Shown here: piece after piece, positions 27,601-35,691 of the stretch
How the letters are laid out: each line of letters starts with the position of its first letter
How positions within the stretch are numbered: the first letter of the stretch is position 1
Source: Burkholderiaceae bacterium
GTDB taxonomy: Bacteria > Pseudomonadota > Gammaproteobacteria > Burkholderiales > Burkholderiaceae_C
Assembly (NCBI GenBank): GCA_024709845.1
Contig: JANJVX010000108.1
Coordinates: 1-37,682 of the forward strand
Direction: 5' to 3'
Length of the DNA stretch: 37,682 nucleotides
The notes under the pieces: generated by a model
Databases searched by the model: none
The model's input: the letters and a program-made list of their open reading frames with translations, nothing else
What the model was told of the DNA's origin: nothing
Program-made: the position numbers and the translations under genes

Positions 27601-30600
27601 TCCTGGAGCGATGTCACCAACCTGCGCGACCATTCATCCGCCTCGTTCAAATACACGTTGTACAACGGTATGCTGATGCGCAGGTTGTCGATGATCTTGA
27701 TGTTTTCATCGGGCACAGGCTCCGATGCCACCACAGGCTCTGCGGTCTGCAGCACCTGTGTTTCCTCCTCCGGCGGGGCATCCACAGGCGAGAGCAGGTC
27801 CTGCTCCTGCAGGGCTTCTGCCACTGGGGGCATGTCCTGCGCAAGTGGTGCCTCTGGAAGCATCGGCACATCCAGAACACCCGTATCCTGGGTCGCGTCC
27901 AGCGACACATCCACATCGGCGGGTGGTTCCCCGACCTGATCCATTGGTAGAGAAGCATCCAGGACTGCAGAAAACTCCGAGAAATCGATGTCTTCGGCCA
28001 GCGGCACCGTGCCTGCCTGAACCGGCGCGGGTGCAGGCCCATCCTCCAGCAACAAGGGCGCCGTCTCGGAGAAATCCGCGACCGGGAAACCCTCGTCCAG
28101 TCCCTGCGGCTCCGCCATCACCAGACCAGCTGGCTCGGCAGAATCCATCGCATCTACCGCCGCCGTGCGGGGGGGTGGCGACTCCAGATCCTCCATGGTC
28201 TCGTGCACCGGCAGAGACTGTGCTGCATCCGCTTCTCCGGGCAGCACCAGGGGCAGCACGGCACCATGCAGACGCATGGCATCAGCCGCATCACTGAAGG
28301 CCTTCACCTGCCAACCGCCCGCACTGCCGGCGGCAATGTCATCCGCCCAACGGCCGAACGCCTGCAACGCCTTTTCCGACAGTTGCAGCAGCGATGGCTG
28401 CATCGGCTTCTGCTCCGCCAGCCAGGCATTGAGCAGCTGCTCCATGGACCATGCCGCCTCGCCAAAATCGTTCAGTCCCACCATGCGCGAACTGCCTTTG
28501 AGCGTGTGGAATGCTCGGCGCAAGGTCGTCTGCTCGCTGAGATCCCCTGGCTCCGACACCAGCGCCTGCACCGCAGCCAGACCATTGGCCACCACTTCGC
28601 GGGCTTCTTCGAGGAAAATCTCCAGCAGCTCTTCTTCCACCTCATGGACCACGGCTGGCACAGGCAGGGGTGGCGCAGACACTTCCGCCACAAGCGCCTC
28701 TATAGGCGCCACTTCCGGCACAGCGGGAGGCTCGCTTTCCTGCGCCGCACCCGACGGCTCGGGCGCGAGCGCTGCCGTATCGATGATCTCGGTCCGTTCA
28801 AAGGCCCCCTCTTCGGGTCCGGCCACGGAGGCGCCTGCCGTCTCATCCGCAACCTGCGGCAACGGCGGGGCCACGCCCCCACCCGCATCCACAGGGGCAT
28901 ACAAAGAAGCACGTGGTACCACATCCGGCAACGGCGTGGGACTGCGCTCTTCGATGATTTGCGCAACAGCTTCCTGGCTTTCCTCGCTGTCTGATGCCCG
29001 GGCACGGGTACGCCCCATCAGAATCCGCAGCTCACCCAGTTCCTCGTCATAGACAAACAGCTTGCGCGCCATGGCACGCTGGTAGCTGAGCATGTCGATC
29101 ATGAAGCCCAAAGCACCCAGACTGTTGCCCAGCTTCTCGAAAATCGGCTTGCGCTCGTCGTCCGATCCCGCCTCATTGGCAAGCAGCCGCTCCACCGTGT
29201 CGCGCATGCGCAAAACAGCCAATGACGCCTGATCCAGCCCCAGCACCGAAAGCACGCCGCGCATCTGTGCCAACCGCCCAGGAACGGTTGCCAGAGGAGA
29301 AACGTCCTGCGGGTCTCGGAAAAACTGGTCCATGGCCCGTTCCGCCTCACCCAGTGTGGAGCGCAGTTCATCGACCACACTGCCCATGGTCTGGTTGTCG
29401 CTGACGCGCCGGTACAGCTCCTCCATCCAGGGCTCCAGCGGCTCGGGCTCACCACCTGCACTGACACTGTCAAGGCGATCAGCCAGTCGGCGCGCACGCG
29501 CAACCATCTGTTCTTCAGTGGTATCGGTTTCCTCAAGCGCAGCCTGCAGGTACAGCACGGCTGTGGCCACTTCCATGGCCAGCGCAGGTGAAGGAGGCTC
29601 CCCCGAACGGGTCGTTGTATCCAGCGCCTTTGTCAAAGCCTGGGCCAAACTTTCACTGCTGCGATGAAGCTTGCGCAACGAGTCACATACAAGGCTGAAC
29701 TGATCTGCCGCCGGCTTGAGCTTGTTGCGGTCTCCTCCAGCAAGAGCCGACCAGGTTTCCGCAGCAGCGGAAATACGCTTGCGGGCCTGAACCAGCACCG
29801 CCGGATCGAAACGGCCGAAGCGTCGCGCCTCGTAATCGACTGGCGTATTCCTGTCCAGCCCGAAAGCCGCGCGCACGGAGCGCAGGCAAGGCACCTCTTC
29901 ATTGTCCGAGGGCTGCGCCTGGGAACAGAAAAACAGCAGATCCTGCACCAGCCTGTCAGCAATGCCCGCATCGCCCCGCGCCAGCGTAGCGTATTGCATG
30001 AGAATGCGCGACGCTACCCGCTTGGCATAGACGTCCGGTGCAAACAGACCCCGGCTGAAGGCCTCGAAAAAGCCAGCACAGATTTTCCAGAACGCACGCG
30101 ATTGCCGATCAGTCTGCCCCGCCACGAACCCGAGAGAGATGTCGCGCAATTCCCGGGCGGCGTCGAAATCAGCATCCTTGACGATCCGCAGCACAGCTTG
30201 ATCAAGCCGGGCACGCGCCGCAGGGCCATATTCCAGCGGCGGCTCCTTGACGTCGATGTCTGGCTCTCGGAAACGCCGCTCTACAGGCCAGAGGTCGGCC
30301 GGATGCACACGCTCCGCACCCGTCAACGCCTGAATATCCCGGTACTGCGGAAACAGTGCCACCGGCGAAACGGCCTTGCCTGCCAGAACACTTTCCAGGT
30401 ACTCGCTCAGCGCAAAACTGGCTCGCTCCAAAGCACCTGCCGCATCGTCCGTGCACAACTCGGGGCGCTGCACGAACTTCTGCACCGCAGTTTCCATGGA
30501 GCGCAAAACCAGCGCGGGAGAGGCCATTCCGACCATCTCAAGAGCACCGCTGGCCTGGTGCAACTGTTGGCGTGCGATCCGTAGTGTGGCGACATCCAGA

Positions 30601-30776
30601 GTGGCCAGATCGGACTCGCGCGCCAGGTCGGCATCGTGCACAAAGCGGCGCAGTGCCTTGACGGCACCATCCAGGGACTTGCGCAGTTCCTCCAGCACCC
30701 ACGCCAGCGGCCCCAGATCCTGTTCGCCCGGGCCTCCTTCTGCGTTAGGTGCGTTGACAGCATCGATAGATGACAT
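24636..30776 (-). CDS. chpA: ChpA (PilL) hybrid histidine kinase of the Pil-Chp system
   Basis: Very large CheA-type hybrid kinase controlling type IV pilus function. The product is 2046 residues. The N-terminal 640 residues contain FimL-like pseudo-Hpt regions. Clear Hpt modules follow with candidate phospho-histidines H757 (FHTLKGSS), H1077 (AHSLAGSS) and H1308 (LHTLKGSA). The dimerisation segment is near 1420-1460, the HATPase near 1570-1720 with HLLRNCVAHG and GRGIGMDVV, and a CheW-like domain near 1725-1870. The C-terminal receiver domain has D1970 in VVLSDIEMPRMDG. Pro/Ala/Glu-rich linkers separate the modules (for example about 640-720 and 840-1010). ATG 30776 follows GGGAACGAACTC. It lies 44 bases behind pilJ. 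Confidence 0.95.
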   Translation of the reverse strand: MSSIDAVNAPNAEGGPGEQDLGPLAWVLEELRKSLDGAVKALRRFVHDADLARESDLATLDVATLRIARQQLHQASGALEMVGMASPALVLRSMETAVQKFVQRPELCTDDAAGALERASFALSEYLESVLAGKAVSPVALFPQYRDIQALTGAERVHPADLWPVERRFREPDIDVKEPPLEYGPAARARLDQAVLRIVKDADFDAARELRDISLGFVAGQTDRQSRAFWKICAGFFEAFSRGLFAPDVYAKRVASRILMQYATLARGDAGIADRLVQDLLFFCSQAQPSDNEEVPCLRSVRAAFGLDRNTPVDYEARRFGRFDPAVLVQARKRISAAAETWSALAGGDRNKLKPAADQFSLVCDSLRKLHRSSESLAQALTKALDTTTRSGEPPSPALAMEVATAVLYLQAALEETDTTEEQMVARARRLADRLDSVSAGGEPEPLEPWMEELYRRVSDNQTMGSVVDELRSTLGEAERAMDQFFRDPQDVSPLATVPGRLAQMRGVLSVLGLDQASLAVLRMRDTVERLLANEAGSDDERKPIFEKLGNSLGALGFMIDMLSYQRAMARKLFVYDEELGELRILMGRTRARASDSEESQEAVAQIIEERSPTPLPDVVPRASLYAPVDAGGGVAPPLPQVADETAGASVAGPEEGAFERTEIIDTAALAPEPSGAAQESEPPAVPEVAPIEALVAEVSAPPLPVPAVVHEVEEELLEIFLEEAREVVANGLAAVQALVSEPGDLSEQTTLRRAFHTLKGSSRMVGLNDFGEAAWSMEQLLNAWLAEQKPMQPSLLQLSEKALQAFGRWADDIAAGSAGGWQVKAFSDAADAMRLHGAVLPLVLPGEADAAQSLPVHETMEDLESPPPRTAAVDAMDSAEPAGLVMAEPQGLDEGFPVADFSETAPLLLEDGPAPAPVQAGTVPLAEDIDFSEFSAVLDASLPMDQVGEPPADVDVSLDATQDTGVLDVPMLPEAPLAQDMPPVAEALQEQDLLSPVDAPPEEETQVLQTAEPVVASEPVPDENIKIIDNLRISIPLYNVYLNEADEWSRRLVTSLQEWSMELHERVPDTAVALAHSLAGSSATVGFEALSDTARLLEHALEHVQLQSQGTPEDARAFLDAADDIRRLLHQFAAGFLKESNPQVLEELRRILQTEVVSTQSPPAEDAERALDAFLAEDETATAMAEDALVGPDLGEAAQEPAPEAPEAVPEVAETVRPEPERGYVAPALSVPVHQQAATIEPVSQASAAVADIDDDIDAIDVIDPDLFPIFEEEAAELLPVLGGALRQWAARPDNLAARTEVLRALHTLKGSARLAGAMRLGELSHRLESAIEQLDVESVQTQDIEPLQGSFDGLQATFAALRAVSAQAPTEPVAVAPVKAEVAAPADTEVPAPQVPRAVVAKPQGPLELAPARATAGHSVRVRAQLLDRLVNQAGEVMITRSRMEARLAQLKGSMADLTGNLERLRQQLRDIEVQSESQMQSRLALSKDSAAGFDPLEFDRFTRVQELTRMMAESVNDVATIQRNLQRTVEGTEDDLIAQGRQARELQRDLLRTRMVEFEGIAERLYAVVRQSSKETGKQIKLDITGGSIEMDRGVLDRMTPAFEHLLRNCVAHGIETPDQRVAQGKPATGTITVDLHHEGNDVSVEFRDDGAGLNLPGIRAKAISQGLIAPEAELGDADAANLIFLPGFSTAAEVTGLAGRGIGMDVVRAEVNSLGGRIETTTKTGQGAAFRMVLPLTTAVTQVVMLRAGDLAVGVPANIVEIVRRVPTVELEAAYRTGTFEVAGEHLPFFWSGALLQASQRSNEAATGKTRPVVVLRSASQRIAMHVDEVLGNREVVVKNLGPQLSRLPGLAGMSVLASGAVVLIYNPVALATVYGEQVRATGSSLPLGGVSVNIVSEMGASVPIQAASPASGQVPLVLVVDDSITVRRVTQRLLQREGYRVVLAADGLQALERLQEERPTVVLSDIEMPRMDGFDLARNIRADAALRDLPIIMITSRIAQKHREHAMELGVNHYLGKPYSDDELLSLIQHYAKLAAGEAVA

Positions 30777-30820
30777 GAGTTCGTTCCCGGCTGCACACAG
30801 CCCGTTCGTTGTTCGGTACG

Positions 30821-33094
30821 TCAGGCGATCTTGAACCGCGCCACGGACTGGCGCAGTTCCTCGGCCATGGTCGAGAGTTCGCGGACCTGTTGTGCCGTGG
30901 TACGCGTACCCTCACCGGTCTGCTCCGTCACCGCGAAAATATGCTGGATGTTGTCGGCCACCTCGTTGGCGAGCGTGGCTTCACGCGAGGTGGACGAAGA
31001 AATCTGCTCGATCAGTTCAGCAAGGCGGCGGGACACATGGTCAATCTCGGTCAGTGCGGTACCTGCACTGTCGGACAGCCGAGCTCCTTCCACCACACCC
31101 TGCGTCGAACGCTCCATGGCGGCAACCGCATCCTGGGTGTCCGTCTGAATGGCTTTCACAAGCGCCGAGATCTGACGCGTTGCATCTGCAGAGCGCTCAG
31201 CAAGGCGCTGCACTTCTTCCGCCACCACCGAGAAGCCGCGGCCAGCTTCACCGGCAGACGCCGCCTGAATGGCTGCATTCAGAGCCAGCACGTTCGTCTG
31301 CTCGGTAATGTCGGAAATCAGCTCGGTGATTTCACCAATCTCCTGGGACGACTCACCCAGCCGCTTGATCCGCTTGGAGGTGTCCTGGATCTGGTCGCGG
31401 ATGGAATTCATACCGCCGATGGCGTTCTGCACGGCCTGCAGGCCCGAATCGGCGGCTTGCAGCGACTGGCGAGCCACAGTGGCAGACTCTTGGGCTTGTG
31501 TGGAAACCTCATTGATTCGGGTGGCCATTTCCAGCACCGACTGACCGGTTTCACGAATTTCTCGCAGCTGTTCGGTCGATGCCGCCAGCAGCTCGGTAGA
31601 CGTGTTGTCCACCATGGCCGTCGTCTGCGCCACCCGGGTCGCTGTGTTCTGCACACTCCCCACCAGCTGGCGCAACTCTTCCACCGTGTAGTTCACCGAG
31701 TCCGCAATGGCACCCGTGATGTCTTCCGTCACAGTGGCTTCCTGTGTCAAGTCACCTTCAGCGACCGATTGAAGTTCGTTCATCAACCGTAAAATGGCGG
31801 CCTGGTTGGCGTCATTGACACGCTTGGCCTCCTGTTCCTGGCGCTGGGCATCCTTCTGCTGAACTTCAGCCATTTGCTGGCGATTCCGGCTGTCGAGCAG
31901 CTGCACACGCGAAATTCCCACACCGCACAACAACACGAAGACCGCTGCAAGAGCCAACGCTGCCAATTGTCCACCGCCGACGCCCGTCTGCGCAGACAAC
32001 TTGGTCTGCAGGCCTTCGAGCTGACGGCGCAATGGCTCGCTGTCACCCAGAATCGCCGTCTGTGCTTCACGGGCCGAAACCAGCCCCTGCAGATTGCCCA
32101 GAATAGCGCTGGCCTGGTTCCGGGTGTCTTCGTAAAGCTTGATCAGGGCATCGAGCTGTTCACGTGTCTGCGCATCCTTGGTTGCGGACAGACGCAGTTC
32201 TGGACTTCCATCGAGCAGGCCCTGCGCAATTTCCTTGAACGAATTCAAGTCCTTGCCGAGCAGAAACACGGCCTCGGGGCTCACACCCTCAGCGGTCTGG
32301 AATTCGTTGGCGGATTTGCCGATCCGCTGCGTCAACATCACCAGCTGGCCTGCCGCAGAAATCTCTGCGGCCTGCGCGTTCTGCTGCAGCTTGAGCGACG
32401 AAACGGTCTCCGCAATTTCCAGCAGATCGGACGACTGCCGGTTGATGGTGCGCAGAGCGTCACCCACCTGTGTCAGGATCTTTTGCTGACCCATCACAAC
32501 GGCCGCGTTGCGTTCTGCACGCTCCATCAGAGGGGTGATGGCATCCAGATCGGGACGGAAAGGCTCACCCAGCGACTCCACACCGAGCTCGGCGTCACCG
32601 GCATTGAGCGCCCGCACGTTGCGAGCCAGAACCCCGGAGCTCTCGACCACGTCAGGGAACGCCTGAGGGCTGCCGACCAACGCCTGCGACACCGATTTGG
32701 CAAGCCGCTGCGACTGCATCAGCGACTGCCCGGTGGCCGCCAGCTGCTGGGCCGAACGGTCTGCCTGCTGCAGCACCCAGAAGGCGATGACCGCCAGAAC
32801 GGCCACACCCAGACCAAGCAAAATCAACAGCCGCCGCTGGTGCGTGGCGGCTGAGGCCTCCCCCAGCAGAGGCAGGGCGATAAGGTCTTCTGATTCCGTT
32901 TCGGAACTATCCAATACCGCCGAACTGGCAACCGCACCCTGAGGATCGCCCTGAACGCTGTTCAGGGCCTCGGCGGGATATTGCGGCATATCGTCAATGG
33001 ACAGATTATTCTGATCCATGGAGGGCCCGGCATCTGCCTGCTGGCTTTCGGGCTTGCGGTTGAACAGATTTCCAATTTGTTTGACGACAGACAT
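30821..33094 (-). CDS. pilJ: PilJ, methyl-accepting chemotaxis protein of the Pil-Chp system
   Basis: Transmembrane sensor that signals to ChpA through PilI. The product is 757 residues. A cytoplasmic N-terminal extension of about 87 residues precedes the first membrane segment (about 88-108, ILLGLGVAVLAVIAFWVL). The periplasmic part has two PilJ-type helical modules, and the second membrane segment lies at about 375-397. The signalling tip is visible around 615-640 as GEAGRGFSVVAEEVQRLAERS, the MCP hallmark. The long acidic N-terminal extension (SETESEDLIAL) is longer than in the Pseudomonas homologue as I recall it. ATG 33094 begins MSVVKQIGNLF. The gene sits between pilI and chpA. Confidence 0.95.
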   Translation of the reverse strand: MSVVKQIGNLFNRKPESQQADAGPSMDQNNLSIDDMPQYPAEALNSVQGDPQGAVASSAVLDSSETESEDLIALPLLGEASAATHQRRLLILLGLGVAVLAVIAFWVLQQADRSAQQLAATGQSLMQSQRLAKSVSQALVGSPQAFPDVVESSGVLARNVRALNAGDAELGVESLGEPFRPDLDAITPLMERAERNAAVVMGQQKILTQVGDALRTINRQSSDLLEIAETVSSLKLQQNAQAAEISAAGQLVMLTQRIGKSANEFQTAEGVSPEAVFLLGKDLNSFKEIAQGLLDGSPELRLSATKDAQTREQLDALIKLYEDTRNQASAILGNLQGLVSAREAQTAILGDSEPLRRQLEGLQTKLSAQTGVGGGQLAALALAAVFVLLCGVGISRVQLLDSRNRQQMAEVQQKDAQRQEQEAKRVNDANQAAILRLMNELQSVAEGDLTQEATVTEDITGAIADSVNYTVEELRQLVGSVQNTATRVAQTTAMVDNTSTELLAASTEQLREIRETGQSVLEMATRINEVSTQAQESATVARQSLQAADSGLQAVQNAIGGMNSIRDQIQDTSKRIKRLGESSQEIGEITELISDITEQTNVLALNAAIQAASAGEAGRGFSVVAEEVQRLAERSADATRQISALVKAIQTDTQDAVAAMERSTQGVVEGARLSDSAGTALTEIDHVSRRLAELIEQISSSTSREATLANEVADNIQHIFAVTEQTGEGTRTTAQQVRELSTMAEELRQSVARFKIA

Positions 33095-33115
33095 GGGACA
33101 GCCTTACAGAAGAAC

Positions 33116-33643
33116 TCAAGCACTGATGCTCAGAAATGCGGTGTGTTGAGACAGGGCCTGCAAATTCAGCTCCTGCCAGCGTGTACCGTCGGAATCGATA
33201 TAGGTCGTACCAAAAAACGCCGGAGCGTCTTCCGCCGGGGGCTCGGACGAAACAAATGCATCCGTGCTGCGCAGCCCCGCCAGCCGGTCCACCAGCAAAG
33301 CGGCATTGACTTCCAGCGCGGCATTGAAGGCCAGCAAGCTGGACTCCGAGAGCGCCTGCTCGGTACGCACAGGAGCGTCACCGAGCAAACCCGCCAGATC
33401 GACCACCCCGGTCAGCCCGCCACGCAGATTGGCAACGCCCATGAACCATTTCTGGGTATAGGGCACATGCTGCACGACGGTCCACGGGAAAATTTCGCCT
33501 GCATGCCCGAGGGGCAAAAGGTAGTGCTTCCCGGCAGACTCCACGGCCAGCCAGGAAGAAACGGACAAACCCTCGGTCCTTGCCGCCTGGAGGCGGCTGG
33601 CGAGTCGTATCTGGAGCTCTCTGAGCGCTTCGCGATTGGCCAT
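33116..33643 (-). CDS. pilI: PilI, CheW-like adaptor
   Basis: CheW-domain scaffold linking PilJ to ChpA. The product is 175 residues. The domain covers about 30-170 and includes HYLLPLGHAGEIFPW and the conserved FMGVANLRGGLTGVVDLAGLLG, the CheW signature. The N-terminal 25 residues are a helical extension (REALRELQIRLASRLQ). It lies 16 bases after pilH and 21 before pilJ, in the canonical pilGHIJ order. Confidence 0.94.
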   Translation of the reverse strand: MANREALRELQIRLASRLQAARTEGLSVSSWLAVESAGKHYLLPLGHAGEIFPWTVVQHVPYTQKWFMGVANLRGGLTGVVDLAGLLGDAPVRTEQALSESSLLAFNAALEVNAALLVDRLAGLRSTDAFVSSEPPAEDAPAFFGTTYIDSDGTRWQELNLQALSQHTAFLSISA

Positions 33644-33659
33644 AGAAGATGCCGGACTC

Positions 33660-34025
33660 TCAGTTCAGCGCATCAATCTTGGCTTGCAACTCGGCTGCAT
33701 CCACCGGCTTGGTGATATAGCCGCGGGCACCCTGGCGCATGCCCCAGACGCGGTCGGTTTCCTGATTCTTGCTGGTGCACATGATGATCGGGACATCGGC
33801 ATAGAGCGGATCACGCGAAATGGCGCGCGTGAGCTGGAAACCGTTCTGGCCGGGCATGACCACATCCATGAGAATCAGGTCCGGTTTTTCTTCTGCCAGA
33901 CGGCGGAACGCCTCATCTGCGTTTTCCGCCGTGCGCACCTGCATGCCTTTTTTTTGCAGCAGATCGGTCAGGAACATCAATTCGGTCTTGGAATCATCCA
34001 CGACCAGCACTTTCTGAATCGGCAT
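33660..34025 (-). CDS. pilH: PilH, single-domain response regulator
   Basis: CheY-like receiver that, by analogy with Pseudomonas, acts with PilG to tune pilus retraction. The product is 121 residues. The acidic pocket VLVVDDSKTE, the phospho-acceptor in DLILMDVVMPGQNG, the conserved Thr/Ser in IIMCTSKNQ and the lysine in GYITKPVD are all present. It has no output domain. ATG 34025 overlaps the pilG stop by one base (TAATG), with a GGAG Shine-Dalgarno inside pilG; the longer open frame upstream overlaps pilG and is not used. Confidence 0.95.
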   Translation of the reverse strand: MPIQKVLVVDDSKTELMFLTDLLQKKGMQVRTAENADEAFRRLAEEKPDLILMDVVMPGQNGFQLTRAISRDPLYADVPIIMCTSKNQETDRVWGMRQGARGYITKPVDAAELQAKIDALN

Positions 34026-34423
34026 TACATCGCTCCTTGATCGGGATTGCCAAACTGCTGCACCGCTTGCAACAGCTGGTCTTTGGTAAAGGGTTTGGTG
34101 AGATATTCCTGGCACCCCACCATACGCCCGCGCGCCTTGTCGAAAACACCATCCTTGGATGAAAGCATCACCACGGGAGTGTCTGCGAAACGCGCATTGC
34201 GTTTAATGATGGCCACCGTCTGGTAACCATCAAGTTTGGGCATGAGAATGTCGCAAAAAATCAGCTGCGGATGGTAATCGTTGACCTTGGCCAGTGCGTC
34301 AAAACCATCGTCAGCCAATAAAACTTCGTGCCCGCCCTGTTTGAGAAATATCTCAGCGCTGCGTCGAATGGTATTGCTGTCATCCACCACGAGCACTTTG
34401 AAAGATGCGCCGGTTGTAGTCAA
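34025..34423 (-). CDS. pilG: PilG, single-domain response regulator
   Basis: CheY-like regulator of twitching motility; in Pseudomonas PilG promotes extension and polarity. The product is 132 residues. The acidic pocket VLVVDDSNTIRR, the acceptor in LIFCDILMPKLDG, the Ser in VVMLSSKDG and the lysine in YLTKPFT are visible. The start is TTG 34423 with a GGGAG Shine-Dalgarno eight bases upstream; no ATG fits the family N-terminus. It is the first gene of pilGHIJ-chpA-pilU. A degraded rubredoxin gene precedes it where an intact rubA often stands. Confidence 0.94.
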   Translation of the reverse strand: MTTTGASFKVLVVDDSNTIRRSAEIFLKQGGHEVLLADDGFDALAKVNDYHPQLIFCDILMPKLDGYQTVAIIKRNARFADTPVVMLSSKDGVFDKARGRMVGCQEYLTKPFTKDQLLQAVQQFGNPDQGAM

Positions 34424-34474
34424 TTGTCACTGCTCCCGATGGGAAAAATAAACAACGCAGGCCATTGCCGCGCT

Positions 34475-34640
34475 TCAGGTCCGAACCATCTCAAAATCAT
34501 CCTTGCCTGCACCGCATTCCGGGCTGGGCCAACGGGTAAGCGCCAGATCCCAGGATGTAATGGCAGTGATGCAGTTTTCGGGGAAAACCCTCGGATTCAT
34601 CCTAAATCCAGCCGCGCCACCCGTACATCCAAGTTAATGA
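34475..34640 (-). pseudogene. Decayed rubredoxin gene
   Basis: Remnant of a small iron-sulfur electron carrier. On the minus strand one frame reads WMYGWRGWI*DESEGFP, matching the rubredoxin start WMCxxCGWIYDExxGxP residue by residue. The first two cysteine ligands are now Tyr and Arg, and the Tyr codon after GWI is a TAG stop. A one-base shift in a CCCC run (near 34587-34590) then moves the match to the next frame: PENCITAITSW continues to PECGAGKDDFEMV, the normal C-terminus, ending at a TGA (34475-34477). The third cysteine is Ser; only the fourth ligand remains. The start codon is lost. Confidence 0.85.
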
Positions 34641-34743
34641 GCCGGTCACAGCTTAAGGGGCCTTCACTTAGAATGCAATGATTGTATCTAGACACCATCG
34701 CTGGTTGCCGTTTTCGCGCCACCACCCGCAACGCAACGGGCCC

Positions 34744-35691
34744 ATGTCACACCAGTCGTCTCCTCCTCCTTCCGACGAAGCCAGTTCCCTGGTCAGCCAG
34801 ACACAGTCCAACCCCGCCTGCGTCATGGTGTTCAACGCCAGCGACCCCAGTGGAGCGGGCGGACTGACCGCCGATATCGCCACCGTGGCCTCCGTGGGCG
34901 GCCATCCGATGGCCGTGGTCACCGGGGCCTACATCCGTGATACCGCTGAGATTTTCGACCACTTCTGCATGGACGACGAGGCCGTGACCGACCAGGCACG
35001 CGCCGCACTGGAAGACCTGCCCGTGCAGGTCATCAAGATCGGTTTTGTGGGCAGCCCCGAGAACATCAGCGCCATTGCCGAACTGGCCGCGGACTACGAC
35101 GAACTTCCGGTGGTCAGCTATATGCCCAATCTCTCCTGGTGGCAGGACGGCCTGATTGACCAGTATCTGGACGCCTTCCGCGAACTCATGCTGCCGCAGA
35201 CCACGGTGTTGGTTGGAAACCACAGCACCCTGTGGCGCTGGCTGCTGCCGGACTGGAGCGGCGACCGCAGCCCCACCGCACGCGACATCGCAGCGGCCGC
35301 TGCCGAAGTGGGCGTGCCCTACACCCTGGTGACCGGCATCCCTTTGCCCGAACAGTTCATCGAGAACACCCTCGCGTCTCCAGAGTCCGTGCTGTGCAGC
35401 GGCCGGTTCGAACTGTTCGATGCCACCTTCACAGGGGCCGGAGACACCCTCTCCGCCGCCCTGGCCTCCCTGCTGGCCTGCGGCAGCGACCTGGCCGAAG
35501 CGTGCAACGAGGCCCTGGGCTACCTGGACCACTGCCTGGACGCCGGCTTCCGTCCCGGCATGGGCCATGTGGTGCCCGACCGCATGTTCTGGGCCGAGCC
35601 CGAAGACGCCGACGATTCCACCCCCGACGACAAAGACGACCAACCCAGCCTCGAAGGCTTTGGCTTCCCCTCCCATGACACCAAACACTGA
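34744..35691 (+). CDS. thiD: ThiD-like hydroxymethylpyrimidine / phosphomethylpyrimidine kinase
   Basis: Ribokinase-fold kinase likely phosphorylating hydroxymethylpyrimidine (thiamin precursor) and its phosphate. The product is 315 residues. The N-terminal [19 protein letters not shown] matches the ThiD substrate-binding start. The catalytic loop reads [11 protein letters not shown], with D234 where E. coli ThiD has the GTGCT cysteine; this is closer to other ribokinase-family members. The last 30 residues are an acidic, probably disordered tail ([12 protein letters not shown]). ATG 34744 is preferred; an ATG at 34678 adds 22 basic residues. Its end overlaps hemL by 17 bases. A related vitamin kinase, such as a pyridoxal kinase, is an alternative. 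Confidence 0.82.
   Translation: MSHQSSPPPSDEASSLVSQTQSNPACVMVFNASDPSGAGGLTADIATVASVGGHPMAVVTGAYIRDTAEIFDHFCMDDEAVTDQARAALEDLPVQVIKIGFVGSPENISAIAELAADYDELPVVSYMPNLSWWQDGLIDQYLDAFRELMLPQTTVLVGNHSTLWRWLLPDWSGDRSPTARDIAAAAAEVGVPYTLVTGIPLPEQFIENTLASPESVLCSGRFELFDATFTGAGDTLSAALASLLACGSDLAEACNEALGYLDHCLDAGFRPGMGHVVPDRMFWAEPEDADDSTPDDKDDQPSLEGFGFPSHDTKH

Noticed and set aside
26328-27950. A 540-codon plus-strand frame opposite chpA
   Set aside because: It lies wholly within chpA, which is continuous and rich in known motifs. The antisense product shows no family features.
34668-34922. A small minus-strand frame at the start of thiD as a possible gene upstream of pilG
   Set aside because: It is opposite the ThiD substrate-binding motif and shows shadow composition. 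The true minus-strand signal in this gap is the rubredoxin remnant.
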